From contig CBFHNR010000035.1 in the NCBI GenBank assembly GCA_965657215.1, forward strand, positions 1 to 13,183: a stretch of 13,183 nt of DNA, written 5' to 3'. Below the pieces are notes generated by a model. The model was not told the origin of the DNA, did not search any database, and saw nothing but the letters and a program-made list of their open reading frames with translations. The translations under genes were made by a program, and so were the position numbers. The stretch comes from JAHEJA01 sp965657215. Lineage in GTDB: Bacteria; Pseudomonadota; Alphaproteobacteria; Rhodobacterales; Rhodobacteraceae. Below, in pieces: positions 1-7,693 of this stretch. Within the stretch, counting starts at the first letter, position 1, and each line of letters opens with the position of its first letter.

Positions 1-650
1 ATACGAACCGGTACGAGGCGAGCGGCATCCAAGTTCACAAAAGCACGCGCGGAGGCATCTTCGACACGAAGCGTTTCGCCAAGTTCCTCTTCAAATTCAG
101 CCAACGTAAGGCCCGTCGCCTGGATTGGATCCATGTCAGGTAGGTTAACTTCGCCATTTTGATTGACGGTAACGGTCACATCCAAGCTGAGTATGCCGCG
201 CAACGAAAGAGATAATGCATCCCCTGACGCCAACACATAATCTTGAGAAATTGTATTATAAAAAAGGACAGAAGGATCCTGTTCAAAGGAAAACAAATCC
301 CTACCAAAGAAGTTTAAGTTTTCACCTGTCAAAACGCGGTAGTATTCTAGAATTGGTTCGGCCGTGGTCGCAACGAAGACTTTCAAATTGCTTGGAGCCA
401 ATTCCTGAACATTAGCAACACCAGCCAAATCCTGCGAATTGAGTAGCTTCGGTTTTTCAGCCATGTGCGACGTGTCAGGAGTTTGCAGCCCTTGGGACTG
501 TGGGTTCAAAATCTGTTGCAATTCCGTTTGAGACAACCCACTTGCGCCATTTGCACCCATCAATTGCAGTTGCTCCGCGGTTTGACCGTTTACACAGATA
601 GGAAATAAAACAAAAATGGCAGCAACAAGCGCCCTGAAAAAATTAAGCAC
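1..650 (-). CDS. Polysaccharide export protein, Wza/SLBB type (partial, C-terminus outside window)
   Basis: Outer-membrane or periplasmic export protein for a capsule or exopolysaccharide. About 216 codons are visible and the frame is still open at base 1. The N-terminus is a signal peptide (hydrophobic core LVAAIFVLFPICV, probable signal peptidase I site after VNG at residues 21-23). No L-x-G-C lipobox is visible, unlike classical lipoprotein Wza. A Gln-rich linker follows. Near residues 139-185 the stretch DYVLASGDALSLSLRG followed by VTVNQNGEVNLPDM is the polysaccharide-export (Poly_export) domain, and LTLAEFEEEL starts the usual following helix. I chose the GTG start at 650 because AGGGAG lies about 8 bases upstream and the codon overlaps the last 8 bases of the Wzz gene. 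A start this tight suggests translational coupling. The family is clear; the exact polymer is not. Confidence 0.85.
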   Translation of the reverse strand, partial: MLNFFRALVAAIFVLFPICVNGQTAEQLQLMGANGASGLSQTELQQILNPQSQGLQTPDTSHMAEKPKLLNSQDLAGVANVQELAPSNLKVFVATTAEPILEYYRVLTGENLNFFGRDLFSFEQDPSVLFYNTISQDYVLASGDALSLSLRGILSLDVTVTVNQNGEVNLPDMDPIQATGLTLAEFEEELGETLRVEDASARAFVNLDAARLVPVR

Positions 651-1589
651 GAGCCGTCTCCCTGTTTTTCACTGCGCTTCTTACTAAGACCACTGCCATT
701 CCAAAAAATAAACCCAAAACAATAGAGAGCGCCAACACCAAGCTAGACTTAGGGGATGTCGGAGTTAGAGACGTCGCTGGACCCATTATAACCTCAGCAA
801 CAAAAGGACCATCGCGGCTAGCCAACATTTGCTTTTGCTCTTCGGATGCAATCATTTTGGCAAGCGCCTCACGGTGCTCTTGGGACCGAGCACGGCCGAT
901 TTTGTCTTGATAGAAGGCCAGTGCTTGGGATCCACTTTTGATGTAATCGTCTTTTAGCATGTTGTCGGTTTCTACAACCAATTTTTGCAGTAAATATGCC
1001 GCAAACTCGCTATCCACGACCTCCATACTCAAGGAAAGAAAGCCCGTATTGTTGTCTTCACTCAAACTAACATTACCAGAAATGACATTTGACAAACGTG
1101 CGGCATCTGGCGCACGGTAATCGGTAGCTTCATCACCCGTTAAAGCATATTTTACCTGAGAGACTATTTCCCCAACTTGTCCTCGCTCAGGCTGAACGAA
1201 GGCGTTTTGTGCGTCATCCCATTCGGATGCAAACACAGACCTCATTATCCGATCATCATCCGACAATTTCATAGCAAGCTCTTCAGACTTCATCAAAGCT
1301 TGAAATTTAGCAAAATCGCCAGATTCACCAGTTGGCAAACTAACCCCCGCCAAAGAGGCAAGGCCACCAAGGCCCGCCAAATTTGGTCCCGATTGTTCTT
1401 GACCGACCTGGCTCACTGTCAATTTAACCGTGAACTTTCGCTCTGCATTATGCAGATAAAAAGCCCCCAAAGCCAAGGCCAGGGTTGTGATAAAAAATAT
1501 CAGGAACTTTCCGGCCCAAAGCGTGGCAAAAGCTCAACTAAATCAATTTCGTCGGACGCGTCTTGTTCAGACTGCGAGTGGTCTTGCAT
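643..1589 (-). CDS. Wzz-type polysaccharide chain-length determinant, with an apparent -1 base frameshift near the N-terminus
   Basis: Inner-membrane co-polymerase that sets polysaccharide chain length. The main open frame (643 to about 1533) gives a periplasmic domain, then the family's Pro-rich segment (PATSLTPTSPKSS) and a C-terminal membrane helix (LVLALSIVLGLFFGMAVVLV). The N-terminal helix WAGKFLIFFITTLALALGAF lies in this frame but has no ATG or GTG start. The missing start is in another frame: ATG at 1589 encodes MQDHSQSEQDASDEIDLVEL, then runs into a stop at 1500. Adding one T to the CTTTTG run (bases 1528-1531) joins the two into IDLVEL-FATLWAGKF, as expected for a Wzz N-terminus of about 315 residues. 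This is either a sequencing or assembly error in a homopolymer, or a true inactivating or phase-variable mutation. A fallback start is TTG at 1476, which would lose most of the first membrane helix. Confidence 0.82.
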
Positions 1590-1659
1590 GTAAATGGCCT
1601 CACCGGACAGTGGTCAGAGATGTTCTAAAGGTTTTTGAGGTAAATGCCAGACTGTAGCG

Positions 1660-2730
1660 TCAAGTTTTGGCAAATCGTTTCGCAAGTGTCACCCCTAAAA
1701 GATACGTGAGCCAAAAGAGAACTGCAAAACAGGCCAACGCCGCAATGCCGATGAGATTATTTGTGCTATAAAGCACACCGACGATGATTGGAGCACTTGC
1801 CAATGGCAGGACAATTAATGTTGCGAGGGGGTTAGAAATATGGCGTTTACTCTTGTCCAGAAACTTCATCTCGAGTGCTCGCATGACCAATTGGTGAAAA
1901 TGAAGCCGATCTGGTTGATCAATCCGCTTTCCCGTTAATCGCCGACGGGTGATTGCAAATAGCATATCAGCAACCGGCCAGAAAAACACCAAGAACAAAG
2001 CAAACGGTACCAAATCTTCGTGTCGGTTAAGCAAAACTATACCAGACCACGTCAACAAGTGCCCCAACGAATAGGCCCCTGCATCCCCTAGAAACAGTTT
2101 TCCAAACGGAAAGTTCACGACAAAAAGTCCAGCAAGAGCCGCAACAAACACACTTAAGAAGCGAAGCATATCCCAATCTTGATAAAGATAACTGATGGCA
2201 ATCAGGCCAAGGCCCATCGCGATAGAAACACCCAAGGCCAATCCATTCAGACCATCGATCAAGTTCAATGAATGACTGATTCCCCCTGAAATTAGCATGG
2301 TGAAAATAGCCGCAATGGCAACATTGGTTAACAGAATATCAATTCCGCTCAACCCTATATAAGGGATCCAAACTCCAAGAGACAGGCCGGCGGCGAGAGC
2401 CGACAAGAAAGAAAGCAAAAGACGTTTTTTGGGACTGACATCAAATCCGAGATCCTCACCCAACCCGCCAATAAACACAGGAAGTGTCGACAGGAGCAAT
2501 ATCAAAACAAACGGGGACTGATCCAAAAAGGCAAAGCTACCAAAGGTAAGTCCAAGAGCGATTGCAACACCGCCGATACGCGGCGTGGGCAATTTGTGAG
2601 CTGATTGTACAGCGGAACCGTTATGTCCCTTAGCCGTCCTCAAAATGTGATGACGCTTTGTCGCAAGGATCAATCCACAACAGAATAACGTCAAACAAAA
2701 TACGAATACTGGTTCTGAAACTAGCAACAT
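1660..2730 (-). CDS. Polyprenyl-phosphate sugar-1-phosphate transferase, WecA/MraY superfamily
   Basis: Polytopic inner-membrane enzyme that transfers a sugar-1-phosphate (often GlcNAc-1-P) from a UDP-sugar to undecaprenyl phosphate, the first committed step of lipid-linked polysaccharide synthesis. Family motifs are in order: HKLPTPRIGG near residue 50, NLIDGLNGLALG near 160 (catalytic Asp), FGKLFLGDAGAYSLGH near 210 (Mg2+ binding), and PDRLHFHQLV near 280 (cytoplasmic His motif). Many hydrophobic helices of about 20 residues fit the usual 10-11 membrane spans. I placed the start at ATG 2730 because GGGGTGGA sits just upstream. An in-frame GTG at 2739 would add three residues but has no spaced Shine-Dalgarno. 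It lies 141 bases after rfbA and 70 bases before wzz with no clear terminator. The sugar substrate cannot be read from sequence. Confidence 0.88.
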   Translation of the reverse strand: MLLVSEPVFVFCLTLFCCGLILATKRHHILRTAKGHNGSAVQSAHKLPTPRIGGVAIALGLTFGSFAFLDQSPFVLILLLSTLPVFIGGLGEDLGFDVSPKKRLLLSFLSALAAGLSLGVWIPYIGLSGIDILLTNVAIAAIFTMLISGGISHSLNLIDGLNGLALGVSIAMGLGLIAISYLYQDWDMLRFLSVFVAALAGLFVVNFPFGKLFLGDAGAYSLGHLLTWSGIVLLNRHEDLVPFALFLVFFWPVADMLFAITRRRLTGKRIDQPDRLHFHQLVMRALEMKFLDKSKRHISNPLATLIVLPLASAPIIVGVLYSTNNLIGIAALACFAVLFWLTYLLGVTLAKRFAKT

Positions 2731-2871
2731 CAAATCCACCCCATTGAAAATACACTGTAATCTACGATTTAATCATCAATGGCACAAGTAACGTATTCAT
2801 GACATTTCAGGGACACATCTTGCCTTTACTTTCCGAGAATACACAACATGCTGCAACTGCATTACATCGGA
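2731..2871 (-). other. Intergenic region between rfbA and the WecA-like gene; possible weak internal promoter
   Basis: This 141-base AT-rich gap is the largest inside the polysaccharide cluster. I see no intrinsic terminator. On the minus strand TTGTGC, a 17-base spacer and TAGATT could form a poor sigma-70 type promoter about 40 bases before the WecA-like gene, but only about 3/6 and 4/6 consensus positions match. It may simply be a spacer. Confidence 0.25.
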
Positions 2872-3747
2872 TCACGAATCAACCAGTTTGCGGAGATAGG
2901 CACCATAGGCCGTTTTCGAAATTTTGTCCGCGCACAGCAATACTTGATCACGTGAAATGAACCCCATCTCATAGGCGACTTCTTCGGGCGAGCCGACTTG
3001 TTGACCCTGCCGCTCTGTGAGTGTGCGCACGAAATTTCCAGCATCCAACAATGACCCATGTGTTCCTGTATCTAGCCAAGCAAAACCGCGGCCCATCTTT
3101 TCAACCCGCAACGCATCATCGTGAAGATAGCTTTCTAGAAGAGATGTGATTTCCAGCTCACCTCTAAGGGATGGTTTGATATCCTTGGCACGCTGTGGCG
3201 CAGTGCTATCCACAAAATAAAGGCCTGTTACTGCGAAATTTGACTCCGGCTTATCTGGCTTTTCAATAATTGATCGAACCTGACCTTGATCATCAAACCC
3301 GACAACACCATAGCGTTCAGGATCAGACACGTGATATCCAAACACTGTTGCGCCATCAGGATTACGATCTGCGGATACAAGCCGTTCTGGCAAAGAATGA
3401 CCAAAAAACAAGTTGTCCCCAAGAACCATCGCGGACGGAGACCCATCCAAGAAGTCCTCTGCCAATATAAAGGCTTGCGCCAATCCATCAGGGCTTGGTT
3501 GGACCTCATAGCTGATGGAAATTCCCCACTGCGATCCATCACCCAAGAGCGCCTTGAATTGAGGCTGATCATGCGGCGTTGTAATGACCAATATATCTTT
3601 GATACCTGCGAGCATCAAAACTGTCAGCGGATAGTAAATCAGCGGTTTATCATAAACCGGCAACAGCTGCTTGGAAACCGCCAAGGTGAGCGGATACAGA
3701 CGCGTTCCAGAGCCGCCTGCTAAGATAATTCCTTTGCGTTGTGTCAT
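2872..3747 (-). CDS. rfbA: Glucose-1-phosphate thymidylyltransferase (RmlA/RfbA)
   Basis: Cytoplasmic enzyme joining dTTP and glucose-1-phosphate into dTDP-glucose, the first step of dTDP-L-rhamnose synthesis. The 291-residue length is normal for RmlA. Visible motifs are GGSGTRLYPLT at residues 11-21 (nucleotide binding, Arg16), K26 in SKQLLPVYDKP, LGDN with Asp111 (metal and sugar phosphate), EKP at 162-164, and FAWLDTGTH toward the C-terminus. The ATG at 3747 overlaps the rfbD stop as ATGA, so the two are probably translationally coupled. In this cluster rfbA comes last of the four rhamnose genes although it acts first. Nothing in it looks damaged. Confidence 0.97.
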   Translation of the reverse strand: MTQRKGIILAGGSGTRLYPLTLAVSKQLLPVYDKPLIYYPLTVLMLAGIKDILVITTPHDQPQFKALLGDGSQWGISISYEVQPSPDGLAQAFILAEDFLDGSPSAMVLGDNLFFGHSLPERLVSADRNPDGATVFGYHVSDPERYGVVGFDDQGQVRSIIEKPDKPESNFAVTGLYFVDSTAPQRAKDIKPSLRGELEITSLLESYLHDDALRVEKMGRGFAWLDTGTHGSLLDAGNFVRTLTERQGQQVGSPEEVAYEMGFISRDQVLLCADKISKTAYGAYLRKLVDS

Positions 3748-4592
3748 ATTGATCCCGCCTTCAATTCATCCAATGTAAACTTCAAATCACTTTTCCAATT
3801 TGGCCGCTGAACATCAAAATCAGCAAGTATCGCAGAACAGTCCAGTCGTGAATTCAACGGACGCTGAGCTGCCGTCGGGAAATCCTCGCTCTTGATTGCA
3901 GTGATCGCTATATCCTTGCCAAGTTGTGCAAATATTTCTTCGGCAAACTCCGCCCAACTTACGTCTGGCGCTCCTGCAAAATGATATATCCTCTCGGATG
4001 TGCTTCGCAGTGGTGATTTCACAATCCGCATGCAGGCATAGGCTATCGCCCGCGCTGAGGTCGGGCCGCCAATTTGATCGGAAACGATATCAAGAGAGGA
4101 CTTCATCTGAGCCAATCGAACCATCGTTTTGACAAAGTTCTGACCATGCGATGAGAACACCCAAGACGTCCGCAGTACAATAGCATGATTACAGGCCCCA
4201 AGCACAGCGAGCTCGCCGTCTCGTTTGCTTTGACCGTAGATGTTCAAAGGCGCCGTACTATCATCGGGCGTCCACGGCTTGGTCCCTGATCCATCAAAGA
4301 CATAATCCGTTGAAATATGCACCAACGGTATATTCAGGGATTGAGCCTCTTGCGCCATCACTTTGGGCGCATGTGCATTAATTTGATGGGCAAGTTCAAC
4401 ATCTGCCTCAGCGGCATCGACGGCTGTGTAGGCTGCGGCATTAATGATGGCTTGAGGGGAAAATTTTCGAATGGCATCACGGATGCTCGCTTCGTTGTTC
4501 AGATCAGCCTCCTCACGACCCACACAATGCACATCTGGTAGCTGCGCCAATTCACGACCCACCTGCCCTGTTTGACCAAAGACCAAAATCAT
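3744..4592 (-). CDS. rfbD: dTDP-4-dehydrorhamnose reductase (RmlD/RfbD)
   Basis: NAD(P)H-dependent short-chain reductase that makes dTDP-L-rhamnose in the last step of the pathway. With the start at 4592 the protein has 282 residues, typical for RmlD. GQTGQVG at residues 6-12 is the Rossmann dinucleotide motif. HISTDYVFDG at 92-101 supplies the catalytic Thr95, and Tyr119 with Lys123 (YGQSK) is the SDR catalytic pair. RPLNSRLDC near the C-terminus is the usual substrate-side motif. The frame is open further upstream to 4649, but that would overlap 61 bases of rfbB and add a basic, non-conserved stretch. ATG 4592 begins right at the Rossmann strand and forms an ATGA overlap with the rfbB stop. 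Confidence 0.95.
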   Translation of the reverse strand: MILVFGQTGQVGRELAQLPDVHCVGREEADLNNEASIRDAIRKFSPQAIINAAAYTAVDAAEADVELAHQINAHAPKVMAQEAQSLNIPLVHISTDYVFDGSGTKPWTPDDSTAPLNIYGQSKRDGELAVLGACNHAIVLRTSWVFSSHGQNFVKTMVRLAQMKSSLDIVSDQIGGPTSARAIAYACMRIVKSPLRSTSERIYHFAGAPDVSWAEFAEEIFAQLGKDIAITAIKSEDFPTAAQRPLNSRLDCSAILADFDVQRPNWKSDLKFTLDELKAGSI

Positions 4593-5632
4593 GAACCGCG
4601 CCCCAAACGTTCGCCAACGCCGCTGCGTTCCTGAAGTGGGCGCCACCATGCCTCGTTGTTGAGATACCAGTGAACCGTTTTCAATAGCCCCTCATCCAAC
4701 GTCACCGAAGGACGCCAGCCTAATTCAGTTCGCATACGGCTTGGATCGATGGCATATCTCAGATCATGCCCAGGACGATCCGAAACAAAGGTTATGAGCT
4801 CTTCGTAAGGCGTGCTTTGGGGACGTAAATCATCCAAAATTGCACAAATTTTTCGAACGATATCAATGTTGCGCGCTTCATTTTCGCCGCCGATATTATA
4901 GCTCTGACCAAGCCCCCCCTTTTCGAGAACGGTTAACAAAGCATCCGCATGATCTTCAACATAGAGCCAATCGCGGACATTTTCACCCTTGCCATAGATC
5001 GGCAGTGGCTTTCCTGCCAGAGCGTTCCAAATGATAACAGGGATAAGCTTTTCGGGGAAATGAAACGGGCCATAATTGTTAGAACAATTGGTCAAAACCA
5101 CAGGCAAACCATATGTTTCGCCCCATGCTCGGACCAAGTGATCGCTGGATGCTTTGGACGCGGAATACGGGCTTCGTGGATCATAGGGGGTGTCTTCGTG
5201 AAATTGTCCTGTTTCGCCTAGTGATCCGAACACTTCGTCCGTAGACACATGATGAAACCGAAACCGATCTGGCTTGCCCGAGCTGACCCAATAGTTGCGC
5301 GACACCTCAAGCAAATTAAAGGTTCCCACAATATTTGTCTGAATGAAATCCGCAGGACCATCAATCGAGCGGTCAACATGGCTTTCTGCGGCGAGGTGCA
5401 ACACGGCCTCTGGCTGATAGGTGTCAAAAACACGCTCTAGAGCCTCTTGGTCACAAATATCAGCCTGGACAAAATGGTAATTCGGTGAATGTGCAACCGA
5501 GGCCACATTCTCAAGACATGCGGCATAGGTTAGCTTATCAAGATTGATCACTTCGTGGCCCAAGGCAACCGCCTGTCGCACCACGGCGGATCCAATAAAC
5601 CCCGCGCCACCGGTTACAAGTATCTTAGTCAT
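4589..5632 (-). CDS. rfbB: dTDP-glucose 4,6-dehydratase (RmlB/RfbB)
   Basis: NAD+-dependent extended SDR enzyme converting dTDP-glucose to dTDP-4-keto-6-deoxyglucose, the second step of rhamnose synthesis. From ATG 5632 it is 347 residues, the normal RmlB length. Motifs: TGGAGFIG at 7-14 (NAD binding), HLAAESHVDRS near 79-89, the RmlB-specific Thr131-Asp132-Glu133 triad in STDEVFG, Tyr156/Lys160 (YSASK), and NNYGPFHFPEKLIP for sugar-nucleotide binding. An open extension to 5710 lies within rfbC coding sequence and lacks conservation, so I rejected it. The ATG lies 8 bases inside the end of rfbC, so the two genes overlap. Confidence 0.96.
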   Translation of the reverse strand: MTKILVTGGAGFIGSAVVRQAVALGHEVINLDKLTYAACLENVASVAHSPNYHFVQADICDQEALERVFDTYQPEAVLHLAAESHVDRSIDGPADFIQTNIVGTFNLLEVSRNYWVSSGKPDRFRFHHVSTDEVFGSLGETGQFHEDTPYDPRSPYSASKASSDHLVRAWGETYGLPVVLTNCSNNYGPFHFPEKLIPVIIWNALAGKPLPIYGKGENVRDWLYVEDHADALLTVLEKGGLGQSYNIGGENEARNIDIVRKICAILDDLRPQSTPYEELITFVSDRPGHDLRYAIDPSRMRTELGWRPSVTLDEGLLKTVHWYLNNEAWWRPLQERSGVGERLGRGS

Positions 5633-6203
5633 GCGCCGCCCCATAGACAAAAGGGCTATCAAAGCTTGCAAAATTCGGCGCGGCTGCATCTTTGGTCGAA
5701 AGCAAGGCATTTGACAAATCCAGCGGCCAATCTATCCCTAAATCGGGATCGTCAAACCGAATTGCCCCATCACAATCAGGCGCGTAAAAATCAGAGCATT
5801 TATAGATGATTTCAGTGTTTGGTTCTAACGTCACAAACCCATGCAAGAACCCCGCGGGGATATAGAGCTGTTTTCCATTGTCAAAGCTCAACTCTTCGCC
5901 GACCCAATGACCAAAGGTTAGGCTCCCTTTGCGAATATCTACAGCCACATCAAACAATCGACCTCGACCACATCGCACCAATTTGGCCTGTGCATGGGGT
6001 GGAGCCTGATAATGAAGACCGCGAACCGTTCCCACGTCTGCCGAGAGAGAGTGATTATCCTGAACAAAATCAATATCAATCCCCTGCTCCGCTAGGGTAC
6101 GTTTGTTCCAAGTCTCAGCAAAAAATCCGCGATCATCTCCATGCCTCTTGGGACATAGGCTCACAACATCGCTTTCTTCTATGTCAATGCGCATATTGGC
6201 CAC
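5625..6203 (-). CDS. rfbC: dTDP-4-dehydrorhamnose 3,5-epimerase (RmlC/RfbC)
   Basis: Cupin-fold epimerase acting on dTDP-4-keto-6-deoxyglucose in the third step of dTDP-L-rhamnose synthesis. At 192 residues it is of usual length. DDRGFFAETW at 23-32, VRGLHYQ with His64 (catalytic base), IPAGFLHGFVTLE at 115-127 and Tyr134 in IIYKCSDFY followed by IRFDDPDLGIDWP are the classical RmlC signature. The start is GTG at 6203, with AAGG about 7 bases upstream. The nearby ATG at 6194 would leave the Shine-Dalgarno too far away but cannot be excluded. It is the first gene of the rfbC-B-D-A block, all of which overlap by 4-8 bases, so they are almost certainly one mRNA. Confidence 0.95.
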   Translation of the reverse strand: MANMRIDIEESDVVSLCPKRHGDDRGFFAETWNKRTLAEQGIDIDFVQDNHSLSADVGTVRGLHYQAPPHAQAKLVRCGRGRLFDVAVDIRKGSLTFGHWVGEELSFDNGKQLYIPAGFLHGFVTLEPNTEIIYKCSDFYAPDCDGAIRFDDPDLGIDWPLDLSNALLSTKDAAAPNFASFDSPFVYGAAHD

Positions 6204-6234
6204 TCAATACCTTATGAACTTTCGATAAGCCTAC

Positions 6235-6263
6235 ACTCAAAAAACAACGGGATACTAGACCCG
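6235..6263 (-). terminator. Weak possible intrinsic terminator between the small membrane protein gene and rfbC
   Basis: On the minus strand CGGG and CCCG (6248-6263) can form a 4-bp stem, followed by TTGTTTTTT. The stem is short and the loop long, so this is at best a partial attenuator in front of the rhamnose operon. Confidence 0.25.
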
Positions 6264-6269
6264 AAAAAT

Positions 6270-6485
6270 CTATGCGTTCAAGTATCCAACCAAGAGGGAA
6301 ATAAATGCGCCGACATGGACAACCATAATGGCCTTGTCTTTCCACATAACACCCACCGCAAACCATAAAAATATGCCGATAAAGAATGCATAAACATTCC
6401 AAGGGGTCATATTCATTCCCGTCATCCCATAGCCAATTAATTGAATGACAGTTGCAATCCATTTCGTAATATCGACAGTTTTCAT
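6270..6485 (-). CDS. Small membrane protein of unknown function, possibly DUF6552-like
   Basis: 71 residues from ATG 6485. The start has GGGAGAG about 6 bases upstream, better supported than an upstream in-frame TTG. The protein has a short amphipathic N-terminus (MKTVDITKWIATVIQLIGYG) and then two hydrophobic helices (NVYAFFIGIFLWFAVGVMW and MVVHVGAFISLLVGY) joined by the basic turn KDKA. It may be the small uncharacterised protein annotated as DUF6552 in Rhodobacterales; I offer that name from memory without a search. No enzymatic residues are evident. It sits just past the rplP terminator and ahead of the rhamnose genes, so its mRNA must come from terminator read-through or from a promoter within rplP. 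Confidence 0.7.
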   Translation of the reverse strand: MKTVDITKWIATVIQLIGYGMTGMNMTPWNVYAFFIGIFLWFAVGVMWKDKAIMVVHVGAFISLLVGYLNA

Positions 6486-6501
6486 TGGTCTCTCCCAAAA
6501 C

Positions 6502-6535
6502 AAAAAACCCCGCCAGTTGACCTGACGGGGTTTTT
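6502..6535 (-). terminator. Intrinsic terminator after rplP
   Basis: CCCCG and CAG (6508-6516) pair with CTG and CGGGG (6522-6530), flanked by A6 and T5 tracts. On the minus strand the only odd position (6513/6525) is a U-G wobble, giving a continuous 9-bp stem followed by UUUUUU. On the plus strand it would be a C-A mismatch. The hairpin therefore appears selected to stop minus-strand ribosomal mRNA. Its U-tract ends only 17 bases before the start codon of the next gene. Confidence 0.88.
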
Positions 6536-6554
6536 AAAATTTATTTACGTGTAC

Positions 6555-6968
6555 TTACCAGTCTTCGCGAACAACGACGCGTGTTTTGACGGGTAGTTTC
6601 ATCGCCGCAAGACGAAGCGCTTCGCGCGCGATTTCGTCGTTTACGCCGTCGATTTCAAACATCACGCGGCCAGGTTTTACCTTAGCAGCCCAACGGTCAA
6701 CGGAACCTTTACCTTTACCCATACGAACCTCGATTGGTTTCGCAGTGATCGGTGTATCTGGGAAGATACGGATCCAAACGCGACCTTGGCGTTTCATGTG
6801 ACGTGTCATCGCACGACGGGCAGCTTCGATTTGACGGGCTGTTACGCGCTCAGGCTCAAGAGCCTTAAGACCGTAAGTACCGAAGTTCAGATCGGAACCA
6901 CCTTTTGCAAGACCTTTAATCCGGCCTTTGTGCATTTTGCGGAATTTAGTACGCTTTGGTTGAAGCAT
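6555..6968 (-). CDS. rplP: 50S ribosomal protein L16
   Basis: Large-subunit protein near the A-site tRNA and 5S rRNA. The 137-residue length is standard. The N-terminus MLQPKRTKFRKMHKGR and the segment VRMGKGKGSVDRWAAKVKPG are diagnostic of bacterial L16. The ATG at 6968 is preceded by a strong AGGAGG, 14 bases after the rpsC stop. In most bacteria rpmC (L29) follows rplP directly; here a terminator follows instead, so L16 is the last ribosomal gene of this unit. Composition is like its neighbours and there is no sign of damage. Confidence 0.98.
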   Translation of the reverse strand: MLQPKRTKFRKMHKGRIKGLAKGGSDLNFGTYGLKALEPERVTARQIEAARRAMTRHMKRQGRVWIRIFPDTPITAKPIEVRMGKGKGSVDRWAAKVKPGRVMFEIDGVNDEIAREALRLAAMKLPVKTRVVVREDW

Positions 6969-6982
6969 TTCTCATCTCCTCC

Positions 6983-7693
6983 TTAGCGACGGTTGTTGCC
7001 GGCACCGCGGGGTGCAGGACCGTCTTGGAGTTCCTGTGCACGGCGATCACGCGCTTGTGGATCGTGTTCCATGATCTCGCCTTTGAAGATCCAGACTTTG
7101 ATACCAATAATGCCGTATGCTGTTAAAGCTTCGACATTTGCGTAATCGATGTCGGCGCGAAGTGTGTGCAAAGGCACGCGGCCTTCACGGTACCATTCTG
7201 TACGTGCGATTTCAGCACCACCGAGACGGCCCGCAACGTTAACACGGATACCAAGGGCACCCATACGCATTGCGTTCTGTACGGCACGCTTCATTGCGCG
7301 ACGGAAGGAAACACGACGTTCCAACTGTTGTGCGATGGACTCACCCACCAATTGAGCATCCAACTCTGGCTTGCGAACTTCAACAATGTTGAGGTGCAAT
7401 TCAGACGCTGTCATCGCGGCAATTTTCTTGCGCAGAGTTTCAATGTCTGCACCTTTTTTACCAATGATAACACCAGGACGTGCTGTGTGAACTGTCACGC
7501 GGCACTTCTTGTGTGGACGTTCGATGATAACACGCGCAATACCGGCTTGCGCACATTCTTTTTTCACGAATTCGCGAATACGGATGTCTTCAAGAAGAAG
7601 ATCGCCGTAATCTTTGCTTTCAGCATACCAGCGGCTATCCCAAGTACGGTTGACTTGAAGGCGCATGCCGATTGGATTGACTTTCTGACCCAT
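6983..7693 (-). CDS. rpsC: 30S ribosomal protein S3
   Basis: Small-subunit head protein at the mRNA entry tunnel, with helicase-related basic residues. It has 236 residues. MGQKVNPIGMRL starts the conserved N-terminal domain; the KH type II domain spans about residues 40-110 with the GxxG-like loop VIIGKKGADIE. The C-terminal domain carries GRLGGAEIARTEWYREGRVPLHTLRADIDY, broken here only by the limits of what is quoted. The tail is basic and variable, as in alphaproteobacteria. The ATG shares one base with the rplV stop (TAATG), indicating coupled translation. Confidence 0.98.
   Translation of the reverse strand: MGQKVNPIGMRLQVNRTWDSRWYAESKDYGDLLLEDIRIREFVKKECAQAGIARVIIERPHKKCRVTVHTARPGVIIGKKGADIETLRKKIAAMTASELHLNIVEVRKPELDAQLVGESIAQQLERRVSFRRAMKRAVQNAMRMGALGIRVNVAGRLGGAEIARTEWYREGRVPLHTLRADIDYANVEALTAYGIIGIKVWIFKGEIMEHDPQARDRRAQELQDGPAPRGAGNNRR

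Noticed and set aside
4593..4649. Longer start for rfbD
   Set aside because: It overlaps rfbB by about 60 bases and adds non-conserved residues before the Rossmann strand; ATG 4592 makes a standard ATGA overlap.
5633..5710. Longer start for rfbB
   Set aside because: The extension lies in rfbC coding sequence; RmlB normally begins just before TGGAGFIG.
5819..6217. Plus-strand 132-codon frame opposite rfbC
   Set aside because: Shadow of a clear RmlC gene; no start signal.
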